In this document: piece after piece, positions 35,343-46,297 of the stretch
How positions within the stretch are numbered: the first letter of the stretch is position 1
How the letters are laid out: the number at the start of each line of letters is the position of its first letter
Assembly: GCA_010094045.1 (NCBI GenBank)
Contig: ML986611.1
Span: 186,001 to 250,000 of the forward strand
Direction of reading: 5' to 3'
Length of the DNA stretch: 64,000 nt
DNA from: Lojkania enalia
Lineage: Eukaryota; Ascomycota; Dothideomycetes; Pleosporales
The notes under the pieces: generated by a model
Seen by the model: the letters and a program-made list of their open reading frames with translations, nothing else
Databases searched by the model: none
Told to the model about the DNA's origin: nothing
Translations under genes and position numbers: made by a program

Positions 35343-37682
35343 ATGTCTCATCAAAACCGAAGGCTAAACACTAATCACCGGAGAAATGGTAAGCTTCAGG
35401 CATGTGAGCCATGCCGCAAGGGCAAACTCCGATGTGACCATATGATGCCTACCTGCGGAAGGTGTGCACGACGTGCTAGACACAATCAATGCATTTATCA
35501 CCCTGCCCCTCTCACCAAAGCAAGCAATATTCCAGCTACTGAGGCACTGGAGCTCAATAGCAGTCCATCTATTGCTTCTCCTTCTAGGCCGGTTGATGAC
35601 ACTCTTTCAACTATTGAGTTCCCGCCGTTTGAAGATGTCAATACCCCAACGAGAGCTCAACGAGTTAATAGTCTCCCTGCCCAGACACAAGACTCGTCTA
35701 AGTACGGAAACGGGTTTCCTGATAACCTTCGCCGGCCCCTACCAGACAACCAGCTTAGGGGTGATTCTATAAGTTTCTTGCAGACAGCGGCCTTCGTGTC
35801 CCACACAGCGATTCTGACTGAGAACGAAGTTAGCATAGGAATTCTTCCCTCTTCCGCGACACAGGAGTCGGTTGTTCCTCAGTCCCACATTGACAAAGGG
35901 GCTATTGTTCTCGCCCATCTATCGGGCCTACCTCTGTTTGAGAAGTACATTGAGAAATGGTTCTCTCTGACAAGAGGAGTTATCCTCATCGAGCCAATAG
36001 TGAAGATATGGTCCCAAGGGCTATGGTCTATTTGGCATAATATTCTAGAAGCACAGAAAGCAGATGGCCTCCGACAAATGTCAGCGAAGATTTGGTCGAA
36101 TACTACGAAACCGCTAGATAGACTTCTCAATAGGAATACAACCCCTCGAGAGTTCTTTGCTAGGACCACAGGCGAGGATTTGAGATGGGAGGTTATTGGC
36201 ATTATATTCACGCTTGTTGGGATGTTGGCCCAAACCCTTCAAGGCAAGGACATTCGTGTTTTACTTGTTGATCTGGCTAATATGTTTGTCTAGATGGTGA
36301 CCCTATATTCTGTTCCCAAGAGGATCCTCCAGTTAATCGCAATGCTCTTGCTTTGGAAGCATATAATGCAGCTGAGTGTTGCGTAAATTTCTGCACAGAT
36401 TTTGACATTATGAACGATATATTTCTATGGCTTTTGTACGAGTACACTGTTGTCTACAACTCGTTACATGCCAAAGGGAGTACGTTGTGTCCCTCCATTC
36501 ATCCAATTATGCTACAATTGTTTGAAATTCCACGGCCATTTCTGTTGGCACGCCCTTTGTAACGAATACTAAGAATGTGTAGGCTATTGCAACTGGCAGA
36601 AATCCGGCTATCTAGCTACCGCCCTGATGGCATACGGCCTGCACCAAGAAATCAAAGTTGACGATAAGACGCCTTTTTTCATGGCGGAGTTTCGAAAACG
36701 CCTATTTATATGCTGCTACGAGGTCGACAAGTTCACGGCGTCTTTTGTTGGCAGACCTCCTCGGCTCCCGCGACAATATTGCCGCATCCAGCTTCCTCTT
36801 GATCTTAGTGATGCTCAGGTCATGTCGGACGGTTTGGATTTGAATGATGCGGTTGAGGAACTAGATGGTGATGGATGGAATCAACGTGGAATGATCCAAC
36901 GCTGCACTTTTGCACGCATATTCGCCTGGAATGCGCTCATTACGGAAGAAATTCTGGAGATATCCCTCGGATTCCAATCCTCCGAAGAAATTGTACTTCG
37001 CGCCGCTGATATTGAATCGCGCGCTGTTCGCCTCTGGGAGAACCTGCCATCCTTCCTGCGCATTGACCTGAAAAGCCCTTGGGACATAGGGCGGGCGCCT
37101 ATTGAAATGGTTTTCCTAGCCTATATACGGCTTGCGGACCTGGGCCACCATTTTCTACTGCAGCGGACACTTATCAAGAAGGTTGGCACCGATTCAACGA
37201 AACTACTCACAGTATCTAGGGAGATATTTAGTTTCATCCTCGTAATCACCAATCATCGGGATACTATGAGAGACTTCCAAATGGACTTTACGCAGCTGTT
37301 AACCATGTACGGGATCCCAGCTGCAGCCGTCATCGGCATCGAACTCCTACACCAAGAACAGAATGCTGCCCTTGTCGCCAATCCACTTCCCAGGTCGGAC
37401 ACCATCCAAGACCTCTCCGTATTCGTTGCTTGCCTCGGCAGCACTAGACCTGAGAGTGGGGGATATGCGGCCTGCGATCGGGGTAGGCGGTTCCTGAGGC
37501 GCATCTTGGACACAATTCTAGATCCCGCTCAACCTGCGAACACTGAAAATGCCTCGAGCGTAGGTGGCGTGGACGACACAATGTTTACCACTCCACTATT
37601 CCAGACGGGGAATGATGGAGACTTCATGCGCTGGCTAGAGAGTATGGAATGGGAGCAAGATAACTGGATTAACTTTAATTGA
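35343..37682 (+). CDS. Zn2Cys6 fungal transcription factor
   Basis: Proposed exons 35343-36243, 36294-36479 and 36583-37682 give 728 residues. The Zn2Cys6 cluster has Cys21, 24, 31, 38, 41, 50 (C-X2-C-X6-C-X6-C-X2-C-X8-C) in QACEPCRKGKLRCDH...CGRC. The middle homology region of the Fungal_trans type spans about 330-520, including YLATALMAYGLHQE and FRKRLFICCYEVDK. Such proteins are nuclear regulators, often of pathways next to them. The first intron (50 nt) begins with GC (CAAG|GCAAGG), has a CTAAT branch and ends TCTAG; it is the only junction that restores DGDPIFCSQEDPP in frame. The start ATG lies shortly before the finger, and a longer N-terminus is not supported. Confidence 0.82.
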
Positions 37683-38027
37683 GCGGTCGCTTTCACTCGG
37701 GCCTACAATAAATTATCTCCACCGTGGTACGGACCCCATTCCAGGCCAACCCCATCGACTGCCATTTCTAAAAACCGCAAGCGACAACAGCGCCATCTCA
37801 CCTTCCGCATCCTGCTAAACCCATCGCTCTTTCTGAAATCATTTACCCCCAAGAGAATGTTTGCAGCACGTAAACAGCTATGCAATCCCAACTCGACACA
37901 TTCATCAGCTTATCTCGTCTACCCTCAAAAACAATACAATTGTTATAGCCTCACTCTCCATCAGCCCTACTAGGCAGCAGCTATCTATATCGACCGAAAC
38001 AGTGCCCACGTTGGCGGTCAGCCCATA
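37683..38027. other. Intergenic
   Basis: 345 bp, tandem-oriented genes on both sides. No feature recognised. Confidence 0.5.
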
Positions 38028-38828
38028 ATGTCCATCTCCGAATCAGACTGTAACCTGCCTCGGGCTTCGCTTCTGAGTTGCTTCCGCCCCCCTGAGCAGT
38101 CTCAAAGCCTCTCCCACGGTATGAATGCGCCGTCGACCAAGCCTTCTAACCATCGCCCGCTCCTCCCGCACGTCGCTGAAGAGGACGAGGAAGCCGGGTT
38201 CTGGGGTGAACATCTCGAATACCAACAAGACCTATGGAAAGACAGCTGGAAGCGAGCGCTCTGGGATATCCTAGGTGTGATGCTTTATTCGGCGTTGGTA
38301 TTCCTATTGGTGGTCAATATGGATGCGTTTATCAGTAGGCGGGGTGTTAATGTCCTGGACCGTGGGGGAATAGGCGCTGCGGCCGAAAATTCCGAGATGG
38401 GTCAGGTATGCTTGTTTGCATCTAACAACGTGTTGTACGTAATCTGTTAACAACTATATTCACGATAGGTGTATCTCTGCCTCGTGGATACTGCGGATAG
38501 TGCGCCTGTGCGCACCTGGCGTGTTGTTACTCCTGGTCAAGCAGATGCGTGTTATACGAACGATGAATCCTATGCACAAATTATCGCCTTGACTGGACAT
38601 CGTATGGACTTAGAAAGGCTGACTTTCGGGGATCAAGTTCTTGTGGGAGACTCCTATGGTGGCGATCTGTTCAAGGGAGGGAAGATTCTTGAGAGTGGAA
38701 GCCCTGGAGAGGATGATACCATGGATCTAGGTGATGATCTTGCGGAGGAAGGAAAGCTTACTCAAGTCAAGCCTGGGTTCATGCGTGCAGGGTTCGGGGG
38801 GCCTTGGGGGAGAAAACCAAAGGAGTAG
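38028..38828 (+). CDS. Single-pass membrane protein, unknown function
   Basis: Two exons (38028-38405, 38469-38828) joined at CAG|GTATGC...GATAG|GTG give 245 residues. The N-terminal 75 residues are polar with an acidic HVAEEDEEAGFW segment. One strong hydrophobic span (about 80-97, GVMLYSALVFLLVVNM) follows a Trp/Lys-rich juxtamembrane helix (DLWKDSWKRALWDILG). The rest is a mixed domain with VTPGQADACYTNDESY and a C-terminal Gly-rich FGGPWGRKP tail. I do not recognise the family. Intact reading frame, good splice sites and a balanced composition support a real gene. Confidence 0.6.
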
Positions 38829-39073
38829 TCGCGCTGAGCGTATCGCCAGAGGGAATGAAAGTACGTTGTTCATGAAGGCTTGTGGCTTCGACTGCCTCCG
38901 ATTCTGACTTCGAGACAACATCCGAGCCTGCAGCCCTAAGTCCAAGGAGCCGAAGTCGGTTTACTTTGAACCTCTTCCGCATCCCTCCCCTTTGTCTTCT
39001 GGATTTCCCTTCCTTCCGCTTCCTCATCGAGCTCAGCTTCCTCTACCAAATCTGTGCATTGATATGACCTATT

Positions 39074-39766
39074 CTATCCTGCCCACCCATCATCCACCCC
39101 CCTCCTCTCAAACTCCACTATACTAGCCACTTGTTGTGCGTTCTCCCTCCCAGTCAGTTCCTCTACAACAAATAAACTCAAATCAATTCCACTCGTCACA
39201 CCGCCTGCATTCAAGATCCTAACACCCTGCCCCGTGACTCCAGCATCCACCCACCTCTTGCCCCTCTGCACATTCGTCCCGCTCTCACCGCCAGCCGCCT
39301 GATCGCAAATCTGCTTCAGCATGTCATATGCTACATGATGCGTCGTCACAGTCCTATTCGCTAGGATCCCAGCCGCACCAAGCAACAACGCACCCGTACA
39401 AACCGACATCACAATCCTCGTCCCCCCATTCCTACCCCCCAGCCCCGCAAACCTGCCAATCAACCTGCAAATTCTTTTCCCCTCCTCTCCTGCCACCAGA
39501 TCTTCAATTGTCTTCGGATGGGCGCCAGGGACCAGCAGGATATCATAGTCTCCCAAACTCGTTTCTAGATCCTGGAGAGATTTGTCCGGGATGTAGACTA
39601 GGGCCGCGGCCTCGCCTTTCAGTGGGGTGTGCGCGGCGAATGTGGTTGTGGAGAAGGAAGGTGTTGTGCCGATGGGGACGCTGGTGTTAAAAATTTCGAT
39701 CGGCCCGCTGAAGTCCAGGATGTCGGCTCCTGGGTAGAGGATTACAGCTATTTTGAATTGAGACAT
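39074..39766 (-). CDS. DJ-1/PfpI (GATase1-like) family protein
   Basis: 230 residues from the ATG at 39766, one exon. The fold is a flavodoxin-like alpha/beta protein. Seen: the start strand KIAVILYPGADILDFSGP, YDILLVPGAHPK, and the nucleophile elbow IVMSVCTGALLLGAAGIL with Cys123, followed by the TVTTHHVAYD segment containing a candidate His. In fungi this subgroup is annotated as ThiJ/PfpI or isonitrile-hydratase-like; the actual activity (glyoxalase, hydratase or other) cannot be told. The frame stays open far upstream, but the first Met in a good context is the one chosen. It is transcribed in the same direction as the beta-lactamase-like gene 550 bp upstream. Confidence 0.85.
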   Translation of the reverse strand: MSQFKIAVILYPGADILDFSGPIEIFNTSVPIGTTPSFSTTTFAAHTPLKGEAAALVYIPDKSLQDLETSLGDYDILLVPGAHPKTIEDLVAGEEGKRICRLIGRFAGLGGRNGGTRIVMSVCTGALLLGAAGILANRTVTTHHVAYDMLKQICDQAAGGESGTNVQRGKRWVDAGVTGQGVRILNAGGVTSGIDLSLFVVEELTGRENAQQVASIVEFERRGVDDGWAG

Positions 39767-40315
39767 TGTGGTAGAGTGAAGCGGATTGACGGGATGTTGG
39801 AATGATGGGCGTGTATTTATGTAGTGGAGAGGGCTCGGGACGGAGGGACGCTGGATGCCGATGCCGGGAGCTGATATTATTGGTGCGGTTACCTGGGCTT
39901 TGTGGGTGGCCTGAACGTGGTGCCGGGATAGGGGTCTATGGATTGACGCAATGGAGTTTGTACGTGGAATTGATGTAGAATCTAAGAAAATGAAATTTGC
40001 CGAGATCCCTATGAACTGATGCGCCCACGCGACAGAGTTCATGAAGATGGCGGACAGAACAGCAACCACACGAAGGCATTCGAGCGACAGAAGGATCAAA
40101 TGAAAGGTGGTAAGGAATATGCTAGAGAAGCGGAAGCAAAAGTGAAGAAGATTTATGATTCAAATAATCCTCGGACGACTTTTCAACCTCGAGAGCTACA
40201 CGAAGTTCAAAGAAAATAAAATAGTTCACAAGACTGTCTAGGTCATTTGCAGCTACAAAGAGTAGGAAAAAAAAAAAAAAAAAAAAATTGGCCTTAATGC
40301 ACTACAGCTGCGAGG
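39767..40315. other. Intergenic
   Basis: 549 bp between two minus-strand genes. It contains a poly-A run of about 21 at 40267-40287. No gene seen. Confidence 0.5.
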
Positions 40316-41569
40316 CTACTTGGCCAGATTGCGCCAAACGGCAGTCTCAAACTGCCTCCCCAACTTCTGACTCTCCTCCTCCAACCACGGTATAACTTGT
40401 GTTGCGTATAACAACGCTAGACCCTTCTCTCTATTAACACTCCATAGCAAGTTCGGTAGTCCCCCCCACGATAGTGTCCCTCTCGGCTTCTCGAAATCGT
40501 CCCTGTGTACATCTTCTATCACGAGCACACCTCCGAGGCCTTGGTTAGCGACAACGTCTTCCGTCGACATGCCAACAATATGAGCGAAACCGAAAGGGCT
40601 TGAGCCAACCTTGTAGAGCGCTTTGAGGGCAGCGGTTCCATCCGCAAACTGTGGAGTGAACATTAGGTCAACCGTCTCTTTCTTGAGTAAAACAGGTTCG
40701 TCTTTGAGTAGATCTGCAAGCACACGAAGAAAATCCTCAGAATTGCCATACATGCCGGCTCCTCCGCCCTCACCAATCGGCTCCGGCCAAATCGGATTCG
40801 GACCATCGACAAGCTTGCCGTCCTCTCCCCTCTCACTCATCCGCATAACCTTGTCTACAACATGGGGCTTCTCGGACGGACGCCAAGTGAAGGAAGTAAT
40901 GCCCAGCGGCTTTGCAATATTTTCCTCGACGTATTGGCCAAATTTCGTGTCATTGAGCCTGGCAACTAGGAGACCGGCCCAGTCTAATCCTGTGCCATAC
41001 ATCCAACCTTCTCCAGCTTCGAAGACGCGAGGCTCAGGGAAGTGCTCTGCAACGAGGCCAGTCTTTGGGAAATCAGGGACCTCGCCACGTAATCGGCGCC
41101 AGAGAATGAGCTTTGGGTCCATCATGTCGTATGCCGCACCACTCGAGTGAGTGATCAGATGACGGAGGGTGATGGATTTGGTGGCGGGGCATAATTCAAA
41201 GTCTGACTCGCCTTTTGCAGAGATGATTGGCTGAGTCGCGAGTTCGGGAAGGTGTTGGTCGAGTGGGTCGTCGAGGCCGATTAACCCACGTTCGACAGCC
41301 TGGAGGGCTGCAATGGTAGCAATGGGCTTGGTGCAGGAGGCTAGGTAATATACAGCGTCGAATTTCAAGGGTTTTGCATCCTTAGTTACGCCGTCGAAAC
41401 CCTTCACATTCCTGTAGACAAAGTTCCCTGAATGAGCATTAGTTGATGGGAAGGGGAAGCTAATCAAGTTTGACTTGCCATCTTTATTAACAACGGCTAC
41501 AGCAGCTCCAGGAACCTTATTCACACCTTTTGCTGTAACTTGCTCAAAGATAGCCCCGAAGCCTTCCAT
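40316..41569 (-). CDS. Serine beta-lactamase/transesterase-like enzyme (class C fold)
   Basis: 400 residues if the exons are 41569-41479 and 41427-40316. The catalytic S-x-x-K is SCTK (Ser61, Lys64) in YYLASCTKPIATIAALQ; further family elements are the LRHLITHSSG helix, WMYGTGLDWAGLLV containing the Tyr-x-x motif region, and a C-terminal LSWGGLPN (KTG-equivalent HxG/WGG) strand. Such enzymes include EstB esterases and LovD-type acyltransferases; the substrate is unknown. The 51-nt intron starts with GC (GATG|GCAAGT), carries CTAATG as branch and ends TTCAG; removing it joins NKDG to NFVYRN as in relatives. It has no stop and is a multiple of three, so an unspliced form would still be in frame, with 17 extra residues. 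Confidence 0.82.
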   Translation of the reverse strand: MEGFGAIFEQVTAKGVNKVPGAAVAVVNKDGKSNLISFPFPSTNAHSGNFVYRNVKGFDGVTKDAKPLKFDAVYYLASCTKPIATIAALQAVERGLIGLDDPLDQHLPELATQPIISAKGESDFELCPATKSITLRHLITHSSGAAYDMMDPKLILWRRLRGEVPDFPKTGLVAEHFPEPRVFEAGEGWMYGTGLDWAGLLVARLNDTKFGQYVEENIAKPLGITSFTWRPSEKPHVVDKVMRMSERGEDGKLVDGPNPIWPEPIGEGGGAGMYGNSEDFLRVLADLLKDEPVLLKKETVDLMFTPQFADGTAALKALYKVGSSPFGFAHIVGMSTEDVVANQGLGGVLVIEDVHRDDFEKPRGTLSWGGLPNLLWSVNREKGLALLYATQVIPWLEEESQKLGRQFETAVWRNLAK

Positions 41570-42114
41570 ATGAAATATTTCAGTTGTTTTGAATGTGTAG
41601 AGGAAAAAAAAGAATCTCCTCTAGCCAAAAAAGATGCCACTGTGGTAAATCAGTTTGTCTTGAAAGAGAGCTTCATATATGTCGATGCATCGTCTACAGC
41701 TTACAAACTAAACTGGAACCGGATTCAAAATCTATACTGTGATGTGGTCTTTTCGTCCGAAACATGAATGGTGAAGGGGGCGATTGGTAATCGGTACGGG
41801 GCAACATAGGCTTACCAGCCTAAAAACGGAATACGAAGGATAAGCCTTGTTCATAATTCTTAGATATTACCGCCGGGAATAAGATTATTGGCCATGTGTG
41901 TCCCTTCAAACTCGCTCGCGAGACTTAGGAGCATGCTGAGTTGAGGAGAATGATTGGAAACCGTCCGGAAACGTGGCCTGACTTTTGGACACAGGCGATC
42001 AAAACAAAACGAAGAGATATAAATGAAATTTTCTGGAGCTAAGGTATCCTGCTCCGGCGACTTGCTAATAGGCTCCGCTGCGGAAGAAATGTCCTCGACT
42101 GCGGAGTTGCATTC
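41570..42114. other. Intergenic
   Basis: 545 bp between two minus-strand genes; no gene or recognised site. Confidence 0.5.
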
Positions 42115-42945
42115 TCAGGCAGGGGGTTTCGCTGCATTGAAAACAGCTTGCCTCTCTTGCACAAGGTGCCATATGGTTCGGCCATTAACTGTGCTGTTTG
42201 TAAAGGCATGATGGAAAGAGGTGATTAGAGTCGTATCACGGACACGTAGAAGATCTAGATCTACATCAGATCGGTCGTGTTCAAGAATGCTATCAGAAGA
42301 GGGCTGATCCGGTCTTGGAGTTTGTCCCCTGCCTACAGTCTCAATCCTAGAAGATTCCTTCTTTTGGTGTTCTGTTCTTCTCTCCTCGTTCTTGGTCTGA
42401 AGTGATCTTAGCTCCGGTAAGACGCATGGGTTATTAATTGCAGTGTTGTACGAGGCCCAGAGCCGGCGGATTTGAGCTGAAACTTCGCTCCCTTCATCTA
42501 AGCAGCCTGTCTCCGATGCTAGTCTTAACAGCACCTCAATGTCAGTGGAAAGACTAGAAAGCACTTCAAGAAGCTCATTGCGTCTTCGGTGAATACTGGC
42601 GGCCTCGCTCTCTTTTCTTTTCTGGTATGTCCGCTGCGCGTTTCGAATTTGTGCCCGCCGCTTCTATGTCAAAGTTAAAATTTGATCCAGGACTGTATTC
42701 CACAGTCGTACCTCGAGAGTACTGTTGTCTCGCGTTTGCGTTATTCGCGGTCTTCCACGGCCTCGGCGCTGTGGCTTGGGATTGGCGCTGTGCGAAGACA
42801 CAGGAGCCAGCCCAGTCTGACTAGAGTCGTTCAAATTCTCGATAGGTTGCAACCAATGACCGTATTCAGCTGCCATGTTGAGATTCATTGTCGCCTCTGC
42901 TGGCTGTGGCTGCGCTTTCCCTGCGCTTTCCGCGTGCAGATCCAT
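42115..42945 (-). CDS. bZIP transcription factor
   Basis: Two exons (42945-42712, 42663-42115) with a 48-nt intron give 260 residues. The intron lies inside the DNA-binding region: exon 1 ends with the AT-hook-like RRGRGRPRITQTRDNSTLE, and exon 2 opens with KRRAQIRNAQRTYQKRKESE, a bZIP basic region of the fungal N-AQ-x-x-Y-x-x-R type. Leucines/valines continue at roughly seven-residue spacing (ELLEVLSSLSTDIEVLLRLA). The rest is polar. Fungal bZIPs of this Yap-like shape regulate stress response or secondary metabolism. The target is unknown. The nearest genes are the transesterase-like enzyme and a secreted protein. Confidence 0.8.
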
Positions 42946-43725
42946 TGAACAGATTCCCAGATTCGCTGGTCTGGGTGGTACTATCGCAGTAGACTTCCTA
43001 GCGGAGCGATTCCGCAGCTAGATTCAAGATGATCGAGAAGAAATGCGGGAGGTTGTACGATATCTCATCATAGAATCGTCGAATTACTAAGGTCGGGCGA
43101 AATCCTGTCCGCGCTTGGACCACCGGATTTGTCATAATCTCCGTACTTTATCGTCCATCCGAAACATCACATAACCGCTCTAGCCCCGCTCATGATCGGT
43201 TTCATTGAGCAATATTTGAGGTTTAATTCCTGATACGTTGAATAACAGCAAAGGGTGAATTCATTTTTTATATACATGCAACCTTATCATCTCTAATTAT
43301 CCCGGACTGCGACGTTCGGATGTATGCGGACAGGCAGGCGTGGTCATACATTTTGAGCAAGTGCTTCAGCGTGTGGATACTCTGTGGTGTAGAGGGTTTG
43401 GTCCGGTAAGTTCAGATTTAGTATATCTAGATTTACTGGGCAAGTCAAGCGAAAGGGCCAATTCTTCAGTAAGGAAATGTTATTTAGTAGAGTCAATGTA
43501 GGAGGATGTCCTTCAATGAATCATGTCTACGATCGTGGGTCCCCGATGAAGAGAGCATTCCTTGATGCTCCGCACCTAGGACGTTCCAATACCTGCACTG
43601 AATCCAAAACACCCTTATGAAATCGAAAGTTCACCATGCAAGATCAAAGGTATCCCCCAATTTCCCTATACTAAGCTACGAAGAACTCATTCTCAAGCAT
43701 CAAGCCATCCGCACGGGTATCCCGA
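42946..43725. other. Intergenic
   Basis: 780 bp holding the promoter of the bZIP gene and the 3' flank of the secreted-protein gene. No gene seen. Confidence 0.5.
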
Positions 43726-44303
43726 TTAGTCTTCCTCCTTGCAGTCTGAACCGCACTCCCCGCACTTGAAGCTCCTGATTTTGCACTGGTAGTCCTCCGG
43801 CAAGGTTCCATCGAAGAACACTATAAGATGTTCGCCGGCACAACCAGGGTCGCTATTCAAATTAGTCGAGTCCAAATTATCCCTATATCATGATTCGAAT
43901 AGATATCCACTTACTGGTAGAGAAAGCAGGTCCACCATCCGACCGGGCTGTAGAAACTCTTGGCGTAGGAAGCATTCGAACCCCTAGGTTGACCTCTCAG
44001 TACCGTAAAAGTGAATGAATTGTGTGGGAGCTGGGTGCGGTAGTCTTACGGCACGATGTCATTGCATTCGTTGGCTGAGATGACGAACGCTTCGCAGCCT
44101 TTGTTGTAGCCAAAGGACTGAGTTCTCATGAAGAAGGCCTAGAATCTGGTTAACGATTAGATGAATGGGAGGCGGAGGAGTTGTACAGTGTGACGTGCGT
44201 CGAAGTCTCCTGTCCACTTGCACTCTCGGCCTCCTGTGGGAGCTGCGAAGGTGCTTGCGATGAGCGTGCCCATGATGGCAACGAAGACGGTAAATAAATG
44301 CAT
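43726..44303 (-). CDS. Small secreted cysteine-rich protein
   Basis: Four short exons (44303-44187, 44138-44050, 43983-43915, 43852-43726) with introns of 48, 66 and 62 nt, all GT-AG, give 133 residues. The N-terminus MHLFTVFVAIMGTLIASTFA followed by APTGG is a convincing signal peptide. The mature part has nine cysteines, with a C-terminal CKIRSFKCGECGSDCKEED cluster. Unspliced frames hide it completely: no single frame covers more than one exon. Size, secretion and cysteine content are those of fungal effector-like or antimicrobial-type secreted proteins; no family was recognised. The odd number of cysteines means at least one is unpaired or forms an intermolecular bond. Confidence 0.72.
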
Positions 44304-45514
44304 GACTGGCTGTTACTGTTGAAAGTGAGGTGTTTACTGCTAGCCGTGGATTCTGGTTGAAGGGGGCGTAAGAGAAATGGCTCGGCTGTTTACGTGTCGT
44401 ACGACGTCGGAGTTGGCAAGTGAGAGTGGTGCTTAACAACGGGTTTATTCATGCGGTTACCATAGGCTGAAGTGAGTGATTTTTTAAGGAAAGGACATGA
44501 TACTATATACTCAATTCACGTGGAAATAGCATAGCAAATTTACTTTTGTTGGGTCATGATTTTACCTCCAGAATACCTTGCAAGATTTTGCCGGCTTGGG
44601 AATGCAAAGTTGATATTTAGTCTTTACGGAAATTAGGTCTGGGTTTTCAGTATAGCAAATTAGAACGGTAGTAAACTCTAACAAGACACCAAGAGTAATC
44701 GAGTAGGAGCGAAGAATGATGAAATTGTTACGGCGATGCCAAGCGGTATAAGGCATGATATATGAAATGAATATGCTGACGCTTGGTATTGTAGCGCTCC
44801 AACGAGGGGAGGATTCGTCGGGGGCAGCGCAGCGACTTAGGCCATATAGGCATCCATAACGCCTTCAGCTTCATATTCTAAAGTCCAAGATGATTAACAA
44901 AGCATTTGGGTATAATTTAGAATAAGGGTAAGCTAGCTATCTGGAAGTCTATGGGAGGGTTGCAAACGTATGTCGGACATAATATTAAACGAGGAGGTTC
45001 GGGCAAAAGCTACCAGCAGAACTGTTCTTAAATTATTTCAATAGGCTATTTGTGCAGAGGGAAAGGGGGCAAGGGGATAAAATGAACTAGTTGATTATAT
45101 TTCGGTAAATAGCTGTATACAAAATCTCTGGAGAACCTGAGAAACAAGGTTCATTCATCTATAGTCTTGTGGAGTCGAACACTGCCACCACCTGAGCGGT
45201 CCAAAAACCGCTAGTCACTGTTGGGAATAGTGCACTGTTGAAAACTAACCCACATATCCAATAGCAGGGCTCATATCGATTACGAGAAAAGCGAGACACG
45301 AGCTGACCAGGTCATATCTCCTCCAAGCCTCAGAGTCAACCTTACGACCGCCTTGCGCTACCTCACATTGTAGAAATCCCTTATTCGTAGATGTCATGAT
45401 GACAATGGAAATTATAAAAATGGACTTTAATCTACTCAATCAGCGATATCCAATTATTCAAGAGTTTACACATCGCAGCACCTCACAGAAATCCGTTGTT
45501 TAGCAGCACGCGCC
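44304..45514. other. Intergenic
   Basis: 1.2 kb between divergent start codons, AT-rich. A perfect 6-bp inverted repeat with a 6-nt loop lies at 45195-45212 (AGCGGT...ACCGCT). No gene is supported. Confidence 0.45.
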
Positions 45515-46297
45515 ATGAGCACCACCACCCACAGCGAGAATAGCCTCGAGGCCCCTCATATCGATATCAAAATGCTCTCCGATCAGGAAAAGAAGGAGCT
45601 CATCGCTGCCGATGCCCTATCTATTACTAGTGGTACTACAATCGCCCCGATCGACGGCTCCTTCCACCCCTTCAAATCCCTAATCATAAACACCAAAGGC
45701 ATCGCCGCTCTACGCCTCCCTCTCCCCCCCTCCAAACTCGAAATTAGTATCTACAATACTGATAGCACCGTCGCATACCTCTCTACCCGCAAGCAACGCA
45801 GCTCGGGGAATTGTGTATTGAGCGACGCTGAGGGACGGCAGTTGATTGGCACAACATACTTCTTTGGCCCCGGCCGCGACCCTGTTCTCCGTTTCCTCGA
45901 TGGCTCTGAAATCTCAGGTGATGAAATCAAAACGGTATCGAAATGGACGTCGCGCTCGCAGCGATTCGTGTTGCCCGATGGCCGGGCGTTCACATGGGAC
46001 TACAAGAAAGAAAAGGGCTTTGGTGGAGAGGGTAAGAAAGGCACAGCACTAGTGTTGACTATGGGAGGCAAGAGGATCGCAGTATTGATACGAAATGATG
46101 AGACTAGGACGCCAGGGAGTAAAACGTGCAGCGCAGGCAATGGAGGTGAGTTGGTGCTTGGGGAAGATGTTGGGGGGAAGGAAGGGATTCTTGAGGAGCT
46201 GGTTGTTGCAAGTTGTCTTCTGATGTTGAAGAAGGAGATTGATAGGCGGAGGGCGGTTCAATTCGCGATTATTGCGGGGGCGGCGGGGAGTGGGTAG
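45515..46297 (+). CDS. Conserved fungal protein of unknown function (tubby/LURP-like fold possible)
   Basis: Single exon, 260 residues. No signal peptide. The centre has strand-rich sequence (LEISIYNTDSTVAYLSTRKQ, IGTTYFFGPGRDPVLRFLDG, FVLPDGRAFTWDYKKEKG, ALVLTMGGKRIAVLIRND) of the kind found in tubby C-terminal/LURP-one-like beta barrels, ending in a helix with LEELVVASCLLMLKKEIDRRR. I infer the fold from this pattern and do not recognise the family with certainty. Composition and continuous frame indicate a real gene. Confidence 0.65.
   Translation: MSTTTHSENSLEAPHIDIKMLSDQEKKELIAADALSITSGTTIAPIDGSFHPFKSLIINTKGIAALRLPLPPSKLEISIYNTDSTVAYLSTRKQRSSGNCVLSDAEGRQLIGTTYFFGPGRDPVLRFLDGSEISGDEIKTVSKWTSRSQRFVLPDGRAFTWDYKKEKGFGGEGKKGTALVLTMGGKRIAVLIRNDETRTPGSKTCSAGNGGELVLGEDVGGKEGILEELVVASCLLMLKKEIDRRRAVQFAIIAGAAGSG

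Noticed and set aside
38028..38828. Transporter or receptor assignment for the membrane protein
   Set aside because: Only one hydrophobic span; no motif supports either.
45160..45240. tRNA-like pieces (a TTCGACTC loop on the minus strand and a 6-bp hairpin)
   Set aside because: T-stem does not pair and no acceptor stem or D-arm could be built.
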